From assembly GCF_037478135.1 (NCBI RefSeq), contig NZ_JBBHDV010000006.1, positions 62,001 to 126,000 of the forward strand: DNA of 64,000 nucleotides, read 5' to 3'. The DNA comes from Denitratimonas sp037478135 (GTDB taxonomy: Bacteria > Pseudomonadota > Gammaproteobacteria > Xanthomonadales > Xanthomonadaceae). The notes below the pieces were generated by a model. That model did not search any database and was not told where the DNA came from. It saw only the letters and a list, made by a program, of their open reading frames with translations. Below, piece after piece: positions 18,686 to 28,792 of the stretch. The position numbers and the translations under genes are program-made. The stretch's first letter is position 1. Every line of letters starts with the position of its first letter.

Positions 18686-19627
18686 ATGCCGCTTTCCCGC
18701 CCGCATACGGAACAGAGCCTGCTGCGCCTGTCGATGGTAGCGACGCTGGTGCTGGCGATCTTCGGGCTGGTGCTGGGCCTGCTGGCCGGATCGGCGGCGA
18801 TCATCTTCGACAGCATCTACGATATGACCGACGCGGGCATGACCTTCCTGGCCTTGCTGGTGGCCAATCTGATCCGCAGTTCCACCAGCGGCGATGCCGC
18901 CGGCGGGCGGCTGGCCGAGCGCTTCACGATGGGCTTCTGGCATCTGGAGCCGATCGTGCTGGGGATGAGCGGCACGCTGCTGATCGCAGCGGCGATCTAT
19001 GCGCTGATCAACTCGGTCGACAGTTTCATGTCCGGCGGGCGCCAGGTGCAGTTCGGCTATGCGGTGTTTTTTGCCGCGGTATCGCTGGTCGGCTCGGTGG
19101 CGATGACCTGGTTCGCGCGTCGCGCCAACCGCAGCATCCGCTCGGATTTCGTCGAACTGGATGCGCGCGGCTGGTTCATGGCGGCGGCATTGACCGCCGC
19201 CTGGCTGGTGGCCTTCGGCTTCGGTTATGCGATCCAGCACACCGAACACGCCTGGATGGCGCCCTACATCGATCCGGCGGTGCTGGCGCTGGTGTGTCTG
19301 GTGGTGATTCCGATCCCGGTCGGCACGGTACGGCGCGCACTGGCCGATATCCTGCTGGTGACCCCGGCCGACCTGAAGCAGCATGTCGACGATGTGGCGC
19401 AGGACATCGTCGAACGGCACGGCTTCGACGGCTATCGCGCCTATGTCGCGCGGGTCGGGCGCGGGCGCCAGATCGAGCTGTATTTCATCGTGCCCACGCG
19501 CTGGCCGGCGCGCCGGCTGGAAGAATGGGACCAGCTGCGCGACGAGATCGGCGAGGCGATCGGCAACGACACCCCGGACCGCTGGCTCACCATCGTTTTC
19601 ACAACCGATCCAGAATGGGCCGGGTGA
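18686..19627 (+). CDS. CDF-family cation transporter with atypical metal-site motifs
   Basis: A 313-residue inner-membrane protein of the cation diffusion facilitator superfamily, with about six hydrophobic helices and a cytosolic C-terminal domain (about 215-313). Helix 2 carries FDSIYDMTDAGMT, with aspartates where zinc/iron exporters usually have [HD]xxxD. The helix 5 region reads ELDARGWFM and lacks the second acidic residue normally expected, so the metal or even the direction of transport is uncertain. It resembles a Pseudomonas/Xanthomonas subgroup simply annotated as cation transporter. It sits between metY and the convergent DUF455 gene. No metal-responsive regulator is adjacent. Confidence 0.8.
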   Translation: MPLSRPHTEQSLLRLSMVATLVLAIFGLVLGLLAGSAAIIFDSIYDMTDAGMTFLALLVANLIRSSTSGDAAGGRLAERFTMGFWHLEPIVLGMSGTLLIAAAIYALINSVDSFMSGGRQVQFGYAVFFAAVSLVGSVAMTWFARRANRSIRSDFVELDARGWFMAAALTAAWLVAFGFGYAIQHTEHAWMAPYIDPAVLALVCLVVIPIPVGTVRRALADILLVTPADLKQHVDDVAQDIVERHGFDGYRAYVARVGRGRQIELYFIVPTRWPARRLEEWDQLRDEIGEAIGNDTPDRWLTIVFTTDPEWAG

Positions 19628-19705
19628 GCGCAGTGCCGACCTGACGGCTCTTCATGTGCCGGGTTTACGGCATTCAACCCGTAGCGAACGGCGAAGCAGG
19701 CAGCA

Positions 19706-20547
19706 TTACGTGGCTTCTACCAGCAGCGCCATTTCGTCGTCATCGAAGCCGGCGGCGCGGCGTGCGTCGAGGTTGAAGGGGCCACGGATGAAGCCGCGTC
19801 CGTGCTGGCGCAGCAAATCACGGAAGGTGCTGCGTGGTTCGCGGCCTTCCCGTTCGCACAGGTGACGGAACCAGCGGGTTCCGGCGGCCACGTGTGCGAC
19901 TTCCTCGCGCAGGATCACTTCCAGGATCGCGACCGTGGGCGCATCGCCCAGCGCGGTCAGGCGTTCGATCATCGCCGGGGTCACGTCCAGGCCGCGTGCT
20001 TCGAGCACGCGCGGCACCAGCGCCATCCGTTCCAGGCAGGAATGCGCTGTGCGCCGCGCCATCTCCCAGAGGCCGTCATGCGCATCGAAATCGCCGTAGG
20101 CATGGCCAAAATCGGCCAGCCGGCCGACCAGCATTAGGTGATGGCGGGCCTCGTCATCGGCGCAGGAGACCCAGTCGGCGTAATAGTCCGCAGGCATGCC
20201 GGGAAAACGCAGCACCGCGTCCCACGCCAGATTGATGGCGTTGAATTCGATATGCGCGATCGCGTGCAGGAAGGCCGCGCGGCCTTCGTCGCTGCCCAGC
20301 CCGCGTGCGGCCAATTGCCGTGGTGGCACCAACAGCGGGCGATCCGGGCGGCCGACAACGGCCGGGTCGGGAATCGCCGGCCAGTTGCTTTCGTCTGCAA
20401 GCGACAAGCCGCCAGAGAAAAATTGCGCGGCGGCGGCGCGGGTGGTAGCGACTTTTTCGCCCGGATCGCGCAAGGCCAGACAGTGTGCGGCGGCGTGTTG
20501 CAGGCTCGGCCACCTGCATGCAGGCGCCGTCGCCTCCGCTGCCGCAG

Positions 20548-20551
<4 letters not shown>
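19706..20551 (-). CDS. DUF455-family ferritin-like protein coupled to purF
   Basis: 281 residues, matching DUF455, a ferritin-like family distantly related to the di-iron tRNA hydroxylase MiaE. Candidate metal ligands are seen in HAIAHIEFNAINLA, CADDEARHH and REEVAHV, i.e. the Glu/His pattern of a four-helix di-iron bundle. The start ATG (20549-20551) overlaps the purF stop as ATGA, so translation is probably coupled to purF. The substrate is unknown; a hydroxylase or oxidase role is inferred from the fold only. Confidence 0.85.
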
Positions 20552-22017
<1,466 letters not shown>

Positions 22018-22046
22018 GGGGTTGAAACCTCGTTTCTGGGTGCGCG

Positions 22047-22712
22047 TCAGGGAATGCGCGAAGGGTCGGAAGCCGGCGCAGGCGCGGCCACCGGAGCGGG
22101 TGATTCAATCTGTTCCGAAGCAGATGGCGGCGCGGCCTGTTCGCCATTTTCGCCAATGTCTGCGTTCTCCAGCGGCGGCAGCGGCAGCGCCGTGGCCATC
22201 GCACCGGCCACCTGTGCCGGATCGAACGACAGGTGCTCGGCCAGCGCCTCGGGCAGCCAGTCACGCATCCATTCGGCTCCACGGGAAAAACCGGGCAGCA
22301 GCTGCGACTGCTGCCAGACCGGCTCCTGCGGCAGCGGCGTGAAACCGGCCACCAGCACCAGCACGCAGGCCACGGCGGCACCGCGCAGCAGGCCGAAACA
22401 CAGGCCGAGCAGGCGATCAGTGCCAGACAGACCGGTGCCTTTCACCAGTTTGCCGAGCAGCCAGTTCAGCAACCCACCGACCACCAGCGCCAGCACGAAC
22501 ACCGTGGCATAGCCCAGGAACCAGCGCGCGGTCGGCGCGTCCACATGCGGCTGGAACATGTCCGCCACGTCCGGCCCAAACGCGAACGCCAGCCAGAACG
22601 CGGCCACCCACACCAGCAGCGACATGACTTCGGAAACAAAGCCGCGCCAGATGCCGATCAGCGCGGAAATGCCCAGGATCGCCAGCAGCACGATATCGGC
22701 CCAGGTCAGCAT
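22047..22712 (-). CDS. cvpA: CvpA family membrane protein
   Basis: 221 residues with four hydrophobic helices in the first 130 residues, starting MLTWADIVLLAILGISALIG, then a glycine-rich FGLLRGAAVACVLVLVAG stretch, and an unstructured Pro/Ala-rich tail. E. coli CvpA is an inner-membrane protein first linked to colicin V production and lies just upstream of purF, as here. Its biochemical role is unsettled. The acidic, proline-rich tail after residue 170 is longer than in E. coli. Confidence 0.93.
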   Translation of the reverse strand: MLTWADIVLLAILGISALIGIWRGFVSEVMSLLVWVAAFWLAFAFGPDVADMFQPHVDAPTARWFLGYATVFVLALVVGGLLNWLLGKLVKGTGLSGTDRLLGLCFGLLRGAAVACVLVLVAGFTPLPQEPVWQQSQLLPGFSRGAEWMRDWLPEALAEHLSFDPAQVAGAMATALPLPPLENADIGENGEQAAPPSASEQIESPAPVAAPAPASDPSRIP

Positions 22713-22730
22713 GGCGATCGGCGCGACGGA

Positions 22731-23687
22731 TCAGGGATGCGGGACGATGTTGCCGTCCGCACCGAGTCTGGTCTTGGCGTCGGCCTTGAGCTTATCGGCG
22801 TCGGCGCGGCGCAGTTCCGGCCCCAGCCGCACCCGCCACAGCGTGCCGCTGTCGGTGCGGGTGCGTTCAACATAGCTGGCAAAACCGGCGCCACGCGCGC
22901 GGTCACGCAGCGCGTTGGCATCGGCTTCGCTGCGGAACGCACCCAGCTGCACCGCATACCCTTCGGCCACCGTCGGACGCGCGGCGGCCGGTGCGGATTC
23001 GCCTTCCAGCGACACCACGCCGGTGGGCAGATCCGAGCGCAGGCGTTGCACGGTCAGGCGTGCGGATTCGGCTTCCGAACGCTGCGCGAACGGCCCCAGG
23101 CGCACGCGCTGCACCGCCTTGCCATCCAGCGTCACCTGTTCGGTGTAGGCCGGAAGACGCTGCTGGCGCAGCTGCGATACCAGTGTGCTGACATTGCTGG
23201 CGTTGGCATAACTGCCCAGATTCACTGCCCAGCGGCCGGTCGACGTGGCCGCTGGCACGTTGGCGACAGGAGCCGGCGCAGGCGCAGTGGCCGGCGGTGT
23301 CGGAGCGGGAGTGGGAACAGGTGCTGCAACCGGCGCAGGCGTGGATGGCGCGGGAGCCGGTTCGGTGCGCCCGACCGGCATGCCGGATACCGCATCGATA
23401 CGCGGCGCCTGGCCGGTGGTGTCGACCGTGGCGACACGGTCGCCTTCGTCAGCGATGGCGGTATCGGCAGGCGGCGCTTCGCTGGCGGGCGCAGGGCTCT
23501 GCACCGGCGGGGCCAGGGTCAGATCACGGGTCTGGAAATCGCGGTTGTCGCGGTTCGGCACGTCCACCGGCACGCTGCTGGTGCCAGTGTCGGGTTCCGG
23601 ACCACTGATCAGCATCGGCAGGAAAATCACGGCGAGCGCCACCAGCACGGCGGCGCCGATCAGGCGCTGTTTCAAGGAGGCATCCAT
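22731..23687 (-). CDS. dedD: DedD-like SPOR-domain cell-division protein
   Basis: 318 residues: an N-terminal cytoplasmic stub and one membrane helix (LIGAAVLVALAVIFLPMLI), a long Pro/Ala-rich periplasmic linker (about 60-150), then two SPOR domains (RWAVNLGSYANASNVSTLV at about 152, and YAVQLGAFRSEADANALRD at about 245). SPOR domains bind denuded septal glycan, which places DedD-type proteins at the division site. Most DedD proteins have one SPOR domain, so the pair is unusual, though not rare in Xanthomonadales. It lies 18 bases before cvpA. Confidence 0.9.
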   Translation of the reverse strand: MDASLKQRLIGAAVLVALAVIFLPMLISGPEPDTGTSSVPVDVPNRDNRDFQTRDLTLAPPVQSPAPASEAPPADTAIADEGDRVATVDTTGQAPRIDAVSGMPVGRTEPAPAPSTPAPVAAPVPTPAPTPPATAPAPAPVANVPAATSTGRWAVNLGSYANASNVSTLVSQLRQQRLPAYTEQVTLDGKAVQRVRLGPFAQRSEAESARLTVQRLRSDLPTGVVSLEGESAPAAARPTVAEGYAVQLGAFRSEADANALRDRARGAGFASYVERTRTDSGTLWRVRLGPELRRADADKLKADAKTRLGADGNIVPHP

Positions 23688-23715
23688 GCAACCAACCCGG
23701 AATGGATCGGCGCCA

Positions 23716-23721
23716 AGTATA
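23716..23721 (-). promoter_or_regulatory. Candidate -10 box upstream of dedD
   Basis: On the minus strand TATACT lies 28 bases before the dedD start in the 82-base folC-dedD gap. A GTGACG sits 15 bases upstream of it, which is short spacing for a -35. It would give dedD-cvpA-purF a promoter separate from folC. Confidence 0.3.
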
Positions 23722-23769
23722 ACGGCCCGCGCCGGCCGTCACCGTGCCGGCGCCGCTGCTGGTACAGCC

Positions 23770-25035
23770 TCAGGCAGGCTTGTCCAGCGCCTGCAAGGCC
23801 TCGGCCACGGTGTGGAACGAGCCGAACACCACAATCCGGTCACCCGCACGCGAGGCCCGGCGCGCTTCCTCCAGCGCCACCGCGACCGATGCGTGGCGCA
23901 TCACCAGCGAGCGCGACAGCAGCGCGCCGAGCTTCTGCCACAGAAGCTCGACCGGCTGGGCGCGGCCGCCGGCGCCACTGAGGCCGGCCAGATGCCAGAT
24001 ATCGATATGGGCCATCAGCGCGGCCACCTCGTTCGCCACGTCCTTGTCCGCCAGCGCGGCAAATACCGCCTGGGTGGCGCCGCTGGCGCGGTTGCGTTGC
24101 AGCCATTGCGCCAACTGCTGCGCGGCCTGCGGGTTGTGCGCGATATCCAGCACGATCTCGACCGGGCCGGGGATCACCTGCATGCGGCCGGGAAGCTGCG
24201 CGGCACCGATGCCGCTGGCGAGGTGCTCCGGCGAGACCGGCAACGGTGGCAGCAGCGCACGGAACGCCGCGATGGCGGCGGCGGCATTGGCCAGTTGTGC
24301 CGGCGCGCGCAAGGCCGGCAACGGCAGTTCGATGCGGTCGCGCTCGTCCTGGAACACCCAGCCTGCGCCCTGCGGCTGGAAATGGAAGCCGCGCCCGGCG
24401 CGCAGCACCGGCGCGCCGACGCGTTCGGCCTCGCGCAGCAGGGTGTCGGGCGGGTCCAGTTCGCCGATCACCAGCGGCTTGCCGGGGCGCAGGATGCCGG
24501 CCTTCTCGCGCGCGATGCTCTCGCGGTCGTTGCCCAGGTATTCGGTATGGTCCAGCGCCACGGTGGTGATCACGGCCAGATCGGCATCCACCAGATTGAC
24601 CGCATCCAGCCGGCCGCCCAGGCCCACTTCCAGCACCACCAGATCCAGCGGCTGCCGCGCGAACAGCCACAGCGCGGCCAGCGTGCCGAATTCGAAATAG
24701 GTCAGCGACACCTCGCCACGCGCGGCTTCGACCGCCTCGAACGCGGCCACCAGCGCCGCATCATCGACCGGCTGGCCGTCGATCCGGACGCGCTCGTTGT
24801 AACGCAGCAGATGCGGCGAGGTGTAGGCCCCGGTGCGCAGCCCGGCAGCGCGCGCAATGGCCTCGATGAAAGCCACCGTCGAGCCCTTGCCATTGGTGCC
24901 AGCCACACTGATCACGCGCGCGCCGGGCCGGCCCAGCGCCAGCCGCGCCGCGACCTGGCCGACACGTTCCAGCCCCAGTTCGACTTCCTTCGGATGGATG
25001 CGTTGCAGGTGTTCCAGCCACTGCGCCAGGTTCAT
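23770..25035 (-). CDS. folC: Bifunctional folylpolyglutamate synthase/dihydrofolate synthase
   Basis: Adds glutamate to dihydropteroate and to folates, in the cytosol. 421 residues. The Mur-ligase-like ATP loop is SVAGTNGKGSTVAFIEAI, followed by TSPHLLRYNERV and the DLVVLEVGLGGRLDA segment, all FolC hallmarks. I chose ATG 25033-25035 (MNLAQWLEHLQ) because a perfect GGAGG lies 8 bases upstream; in-frame ATGs at 25056 and 25095 lack this. In many gammaproteobacteria accD directly precedes folC. Here the upstream neighbour is a repeat-rich gap and a peptidase gene. Confidence 0.96.
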   Translation of the reverse strand: MNLAQWLEHLQRIHPKEVELGLERVGQVAARLALGRPGARVISVAGTNGKGSTVAFIEAIARAAGLRTGAYTSPHLLRYNERVRIDGQPVDDAALVAAFEAVEAARGEVSLTYFEFGTLAALWLFARQPLDLVVLEVGLGGRLDAVNLVDADLAVITTVALDHTEYLGNDRESIAREKAGILRPGKPLVIGELDPPDTLLREAERVGAPVLRAGRGFHFQPQGAGWVFQDERDRIELPLPALRAPAQLANAAAAIAAFRALLPPLPVSPEHLASGIGAAQLPGRMQVIPGPVEIVLDIAHNPQAAQQLAQWLQRNRASGATQAVFAALADKDVANEVAALMAHIDIWHLAGLSGAGGRAQPVELLWQKLGALLSRSLVMRHASVAVALEEARRASRAGDRIVVFGSFHTVAEALQALDKPA

Positions 25036-25342
25036 CAAAGCTGCCTCCGTTTGCATGTGGAACACTTTACGCAATCCGGTGGCGTGATGGCTCATGGGTG
25101 GGTGGCACGGCGCTGGTCACCAGCGGGAAAGTCCCATCGCGGCCACGTTGCTTACCGTCAGGCGATGCATCACGCATGGACGACATCGCGGCAGGCAATC
25201 CACGAATATTCGGCAGGAGCGCACCCGAAGGGGTGCGATTGTCGGGGTGCGTCCGAGACGCGGGTGCAGGTTCTCAACCTGCACCCGCGCATCCTTTGCG
25301 CCTCTCCGTGATTGACGCTCCTGCGATCAAGTTCCCGCGCGA
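25036..25342. other. 307-base gap with REP-like repeats
   Basis: Holds AGGAGCGCACCC at about 25215-25226 followed by GGGGTGCGATTG, a relative of the hairpin family at 16848, and the perfect stem-loop at 25259-25289. No gene is supported. Confidence 0.6.
25259..25289. repeat. Perfect 14-base-pair stem-loop downstream of the S46 peptidase gene
   Basis: CGCGGGTGCAGGTT (25259-25272) pairs with AACCTGCACCCGCG (25276-25289) around a CTC loop. It lies 54 bases past the minus-strand peptidase stop, so it may end or stabilise that transcript. It has no T-run and adjoins a REP-like sequence. Confidence 0.6.
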
Positions 25343-27514
25343 TCAGCGCGGGCGCGGTTCCACGCCCAGTTCGCGCAGGATTGCCGGGGCCGGGTAGACC
25401 TCGTCCATGATCCACAGCATGTAGCGCCAGTCGACGTGGATGGTGCGGGTGATGGCCGGGTCGAAGACCCAGTTGGAGGCGACCGATTCCCAGATGCCGT
25501 CGAAGATCAGGCCGACGAATTCACCCTTGGCATTGAGCGTGGGCGAGCCGGAGTTGCCGCCGGTCACGTCCAGATCGGCCAGGTAATTGACCGGCACATC
25601 GTTCAGCGATTCCACCGCCCAACGGCCGAAGCGGCGCTGCGCGATGGCGTCCAGTTGCGCCTGGGTGGCGTCGAAGGGATCGGTGCCGGTGTGCTTTTCG
25701 ACGATGCCGCGGGTGGTGCTGAACGGCAGATAGGTCATGCCGTCGCGCGGCGACACGCCCTGCACATTGCCGAAGGTGATGCGCAGGCTGGAGTTGGCAT
25801 CCGGATAGGTGGCGCGGTCCTGGCTGGTGCGGTAGTCGATCAGCGCCTGCATATAGCCGGGCTGGAGTCGGGCGAGCGCGCCGTTGAAGGCCTTGCGCTC
25901 GTCTTCCAGCCGCTTGAGTGCCGGCGACAGCGCGGCGGCCAGTTGCAGGAAGCTGTCATCGCTGGCGTCCAGCGTGGCCTGGTCCTGTTCGAAGGCGGCC
26001 AGACGCGCGTCGGTGGCGGTCAGCGAGGTGCCGGCATACAGCGCGTCGAGCTTTGCGGCCAGTGCTTCGCGTGAAGGCGCATCGCCCTTCAGCCAGGCCC
26101 AGGCGTCCAGTTCCTGCAGGCGCTGATCGGCCGGCAGCGCGGCATATTTTTCGAGCCAGTACTCAAGGATCTGCCGGTCCACGCCAACGTCCATACGCCG
26201 CTCCAGCTGACGCAGACCGGCCTCGATGCCCGGCCAGTCGCGCTGCTGATAGCCCGGCTCGCGTGCGGCATCGTCGAGCGCGCGTTCCTGCGCGAGGCGG
26301 TAGATGCGATTGGCCGAACCCAGCAGGCCGCTGCCGGCCAGCGCATTGACCACGCGGTTGCGTTCGCGCGTGGCGCGCTGGGATTCGATCAGCGCGGCGT
26401 ATTCGCGGTAGTTGGCCAGCGCCGCGCGGCCTTCGCCGCCGCGCTGTTCCAGCCACGCCACCAGCCCGGCTTCCTCGCGGTGCTTGGTGCCGGCGGCATC
26501 GGCGCGGCGGAAGCCGTCAAGCATGCCGGCCATGTTCTTGCTGCCGTTGTTCCAGCCGGCCAGCGAGGAGGCGTACTTGATCGCGACATCCGCATCGGCC
26601 TTGCCGGCGGTTTCGGCGATGTTGATCAGGTCGTTGAAGATGGCGATCTGGGTTGGATAGGTCCATTCGATCGCGTCATCGATCTGGCTCGCCAGCTGGT
26701 AGCGCTGCGTACGGCCCGGATAGCCAGCCACCATCACGAAATCGCCCTCGTTCAACGCGTCCTTCGCCATCGGCAGGAAGTGTTTCGGGCGATACGGCAC
26801 GTTGTCTTCCGAATACGGCGCCGGCTTGCCGTCTGGCCCGACATAGGCGCGGTAGAAGGTGAAATCGCCGGTCTGGCGCGGCCAGATCCAGTTGTCCTCG
26901 TCACCGCCGAAGCGGCCGATGGCATCCGGTGGCGCGTAGGCGATGCGCACGTCGCGGATTTCCACCTGGCGGAACAGGCGGTACTGCACCCCGCCGAAAT
27001 GCGAGAACACGCGGCAGCGGTAGATCTCGTCGGCCTCGCACTCGGCCACGAGCTTTTTCTGCGCGGCCTCGATCGCATCGTTGCGGGCGCGGTCGCTGGC
27101 GTCGGCCGGAATGCCGCCCAGCACCTGCGCGGTGACATCGCTGATGTCCTGCGTCACCCAGATGCGCGCACCCGGCCCGGCCGAGACTTCATCGGCCAGC
27201 GTTTCGGCGATGAAGCCGTCGCGCAGCATGTTGTTCTCCGGCGTGGAGTTCAGTTGCAGCGAGCCGTAGGCGCAATGGTGGTTGGTGACCACCAGGCCAT
27301 TGGGCGAGACGAACGAAGCGGTGCAGCCGCCGAGTGACACGATCGCACCCATCGGCTGGCCGCGCAGGTCCGAGAGTGTGGCCGGGTCCAGTTGCAGGCC
27401 GGTGCGTTTGAGCGCATCGGCGATCTGCGGCAGTTGTTCCGGGGTCCACATGCCTTCGACGGCGATGGCGGGCAAGGCGGCCAGCAGGCCGGCACACAGC
27501 AGCGAAAGGCGCAT
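25343..27514 (-). CDS. S46 family dipeptidyl-peptidase (Dpp7/Dpp11 type)
   Basis: A secreted serine peptidase that removes dipeptides from oligopeptide N-termini in the periplasm. 723 residues. The signal peptide is MRLSLLCAGLLAALPAIAVEG. The chymotrypsin-like fold is shown by LVVTNHHCAYGS with the catalytic His, and by DVTGGNSGSPTLNAKGE with the catalytic Ser near the C-terminus, separated by a long helical insertion (about 350-560), as in Dpp7/Dpp11. The residue that sets preference for acidic or hydrophobic P1 cannot be assigned by eye. ATG 27512-27514 begins the signal peptide. Divergent from tdh across a 137-base promoter region. Confidence 0.92.
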   Translation of the reverse strand: MRLSLLCAGLLAALPAIAVEGMWTPEQLPQIADALKRTGLQLDPATLSDLRGQPMGAIVSLGGCTASFVSPNGLVVTNHHCAYGSLQLNSTPENNMLRDGFIAETLADEVSAGPGARIWVTQDISDVTAQVLGGIPADASDRARNDAIEAAQKKLVAECEADEIYRCRVFSHFGGVQYRLFRQVEIRDVRIAYAPPDAIGRFGGDEDNWIWPRQTGDFTFYRAYVGPDGKPAPYSEDNVPYRPKHFLPMAKDALNEGDFVMVAGYPGRTQRYQLASQIDDAIEWTYPTQIAIFNDLINIAETAGKADADVAIKYASSLAGWNNGSKNMAGMLDGFRRADAAGTKHREEAGLVAWLEQRGGEGRAALANYREYAALIESQRATRERNRVVNALAGSGLLGSANRIYRLAQERALDDAAREPGYQQRDWPGIEAGLRQLERRMDVGVDRQILEYWLEKYAALPADQRLQELDAWAWLKGDAPSREALAAKLDALYAGTSLTATDARLAAFEQDQATLDASDDSFLQLAAALSPALKRLEDERKAFNGALARLQPGYMQALIDYRTSQDRATYPDANSSLRITFGNVQGVSPRDGMTYLPFSTTRGIVEKHTGTDPFDATQAQLDAIAQRRFGRWAVESLNDVPVNYLADLDVTGGNSGSPTLNAKGEFVGLIFDGIWESVASNWVFDPAITRTIHVDWRYMLWIMDEVYPAPAILRELGVEPRPR

Positions 27515-27545
27515 CGGGAAACCCCTGTTCGAGTGGAAACCTCCG

Positions 27546-27551
27546 AGTATA
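27546..27551 (-). promoter_or_regulatory. Candidate -10 box for the S46 peptidase gene
   Basis: The minus strand reads TATACT 31 bases before the start codon. No convincing -35 box is seen. Confidence 0.35.
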
Positions 27552-27613
27552 GAGGCGCCCTGCGCAGCCCGGATGGGCCAATCGTCACCGCCGTGCAGAA
27601 GCCCGCAGGCGCC

Positions 27614-27619
27614 TATAAT
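27614..27619 (+). promoter_or_regulatory. Consensus -10 box for tdh
   Basis: A perfect TATAAT 32 bases before the tdh start, in an otherwise GC-rich gap. The -35 position (about 27591-27596, CCGTGC) is far from consensus, so an activator may be needed. Confidence 0.5.
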
Positions 27620-27651
27620 TTGCCGCTTCACACTCACCGCCCGGAGCGGTC

Positions 27652-28686
27652 ATGACCCAAACCATGAAGGCGCTGGTCAAGCGCGAGGCCACCCGCGGGA
27701 TCTGGATGGAAGAAGTGCCGATCCCGCAAGTCGGCCCGAACGAAGTCCTGATCAAGCTGGAAAAGACCGCGATCTGCGGCACCGATCTGCACATCTACCT
27801 GTGGGACGAGTGGAGCCAGCGCACGATCAAGCCCAGCCTGACCATCGGCCACGAATTCGTCGGCCGCATCGTCGCGCTGGGCGAGGCGGTCACCGGCTAC
27901 AACATCGGCGACCGGGTGTCGGCCGAAGGCCATATCGTCTGCGGTCACTGCCGCAACTGCCGCGCCGGACGCCAGCACCTGTGCCCGAACACCATCGGCA
28001 TCGGCGTCAACCGCAACGGCGCATTCGCCGAATACATCGCGATGCCGACCTCCAACCTGTGGCCGATCCCGGACCAGATCCCGTCCGAACTGGCAGCGTT
28101 CTTCGACCCCTACGGCAACGCCGCGCACTGCGCGCTGGAGTTCGACGTGATCGGCGAGGACGTGCTGATCACCGGTGCCGGGCCGATCGGCATCATCGCC
28201 GCCGGCATCTGCAAGCACATCGGCGCGCGCAACGTGGTGGTCACCGATGTCAACGATTACCGCCTGAAACTGGCCGCCGACATGGGCGCCACGCGCGTGG
28301 TCAACGTGGCGCAGCAATCGCTGAAGGACGTGGTCAAGGACCTGCACATCGAAGGCTTCGACGTGGGCCTGGAAATGAGCGGCAACGCACGTGCCTTCGG
28401 CGACATGCTCGATTGCATGTACCACGGCGGCAAGATCGCGATGCTGGGCATCATGCCGCGCGGTGCCGGCATCGACTGGGACAAGGTGATCTTCAAGGGT
28501 CTGACCATCCAGGGTATCTACGGTCGCAAGATGTACGAGACCTGGTACAAGATGACGCAGATGGTGCTGACCGGCTTCCCGCTGCAGAAGGTGCTGACCC
28601 ACCAGATCCACATCGACGATTTCCAGAAGGGCTTTGATCTGATGGAAAGCGGCCAGTGCGGCAAGGTGGTCTGCAACTGGAGCTGA
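27652..28686 (+). CDS. tdh: L-threonine 3-dehydrogenase
   Basis: Oxidises L-threonine with NAD+ to 2-amino-3-ketobutyrate. A 344-residue zinc medium-chain dehydrogenase. The catalytic zinc site is in AICGTDLHIYLWDEW and TIGHEFVG, the structural zinc cysteines in CGHCRNCRAGRQHLC, and the Rossmann loop in ITGAGPIGIIAAGIC. The sequence closely resembles E. coli Tdh. The usual partner kbl (ketobutyrate CoA ligase) is not adjacent; the next gene is a peptidase. Confidence 0.96.
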   Translation: MTQTMKALVKREATRGIWMEEVPIPQVGPNEVLIKLEKTAICGTDLHIYLWDEWSQRTIKPSLTIGHEFVGRIVALGEAVTGYNIGDRVSAEGHIVCGHCRNCRAGRQHLCPNTIGIGVNRNGAFAEYIAMPTSNLWPIPDQIPSELAAFFDPYGNAAHCALEFDVIGEDVLITGAGPIGIIAAGICKHIGARNVVVTDVNDYRLKLAADMGATRVVNVAQQSLKDVVKDLHIEGFDVGLEMSGNARAFGDMLDCMYHGGKIAMLGIMPRGAGIDWDKVIFKGLTIQGIYGRKMYETWYKMTQMVLTGFPLQKVLTHQIHIDDFQKGFDLMESGQCGKVVCNWS

Positions 28687-28792
28687 GGCCCGGCCCGGCA
28701 GCGGGGCTGCATGGATGCAGATCGGCTGTACCACGTTCCCGGCGGCCCGGCAGCACGGTGCCGCCCTTCCTGAAGCCTACGAGGTTGACCCC

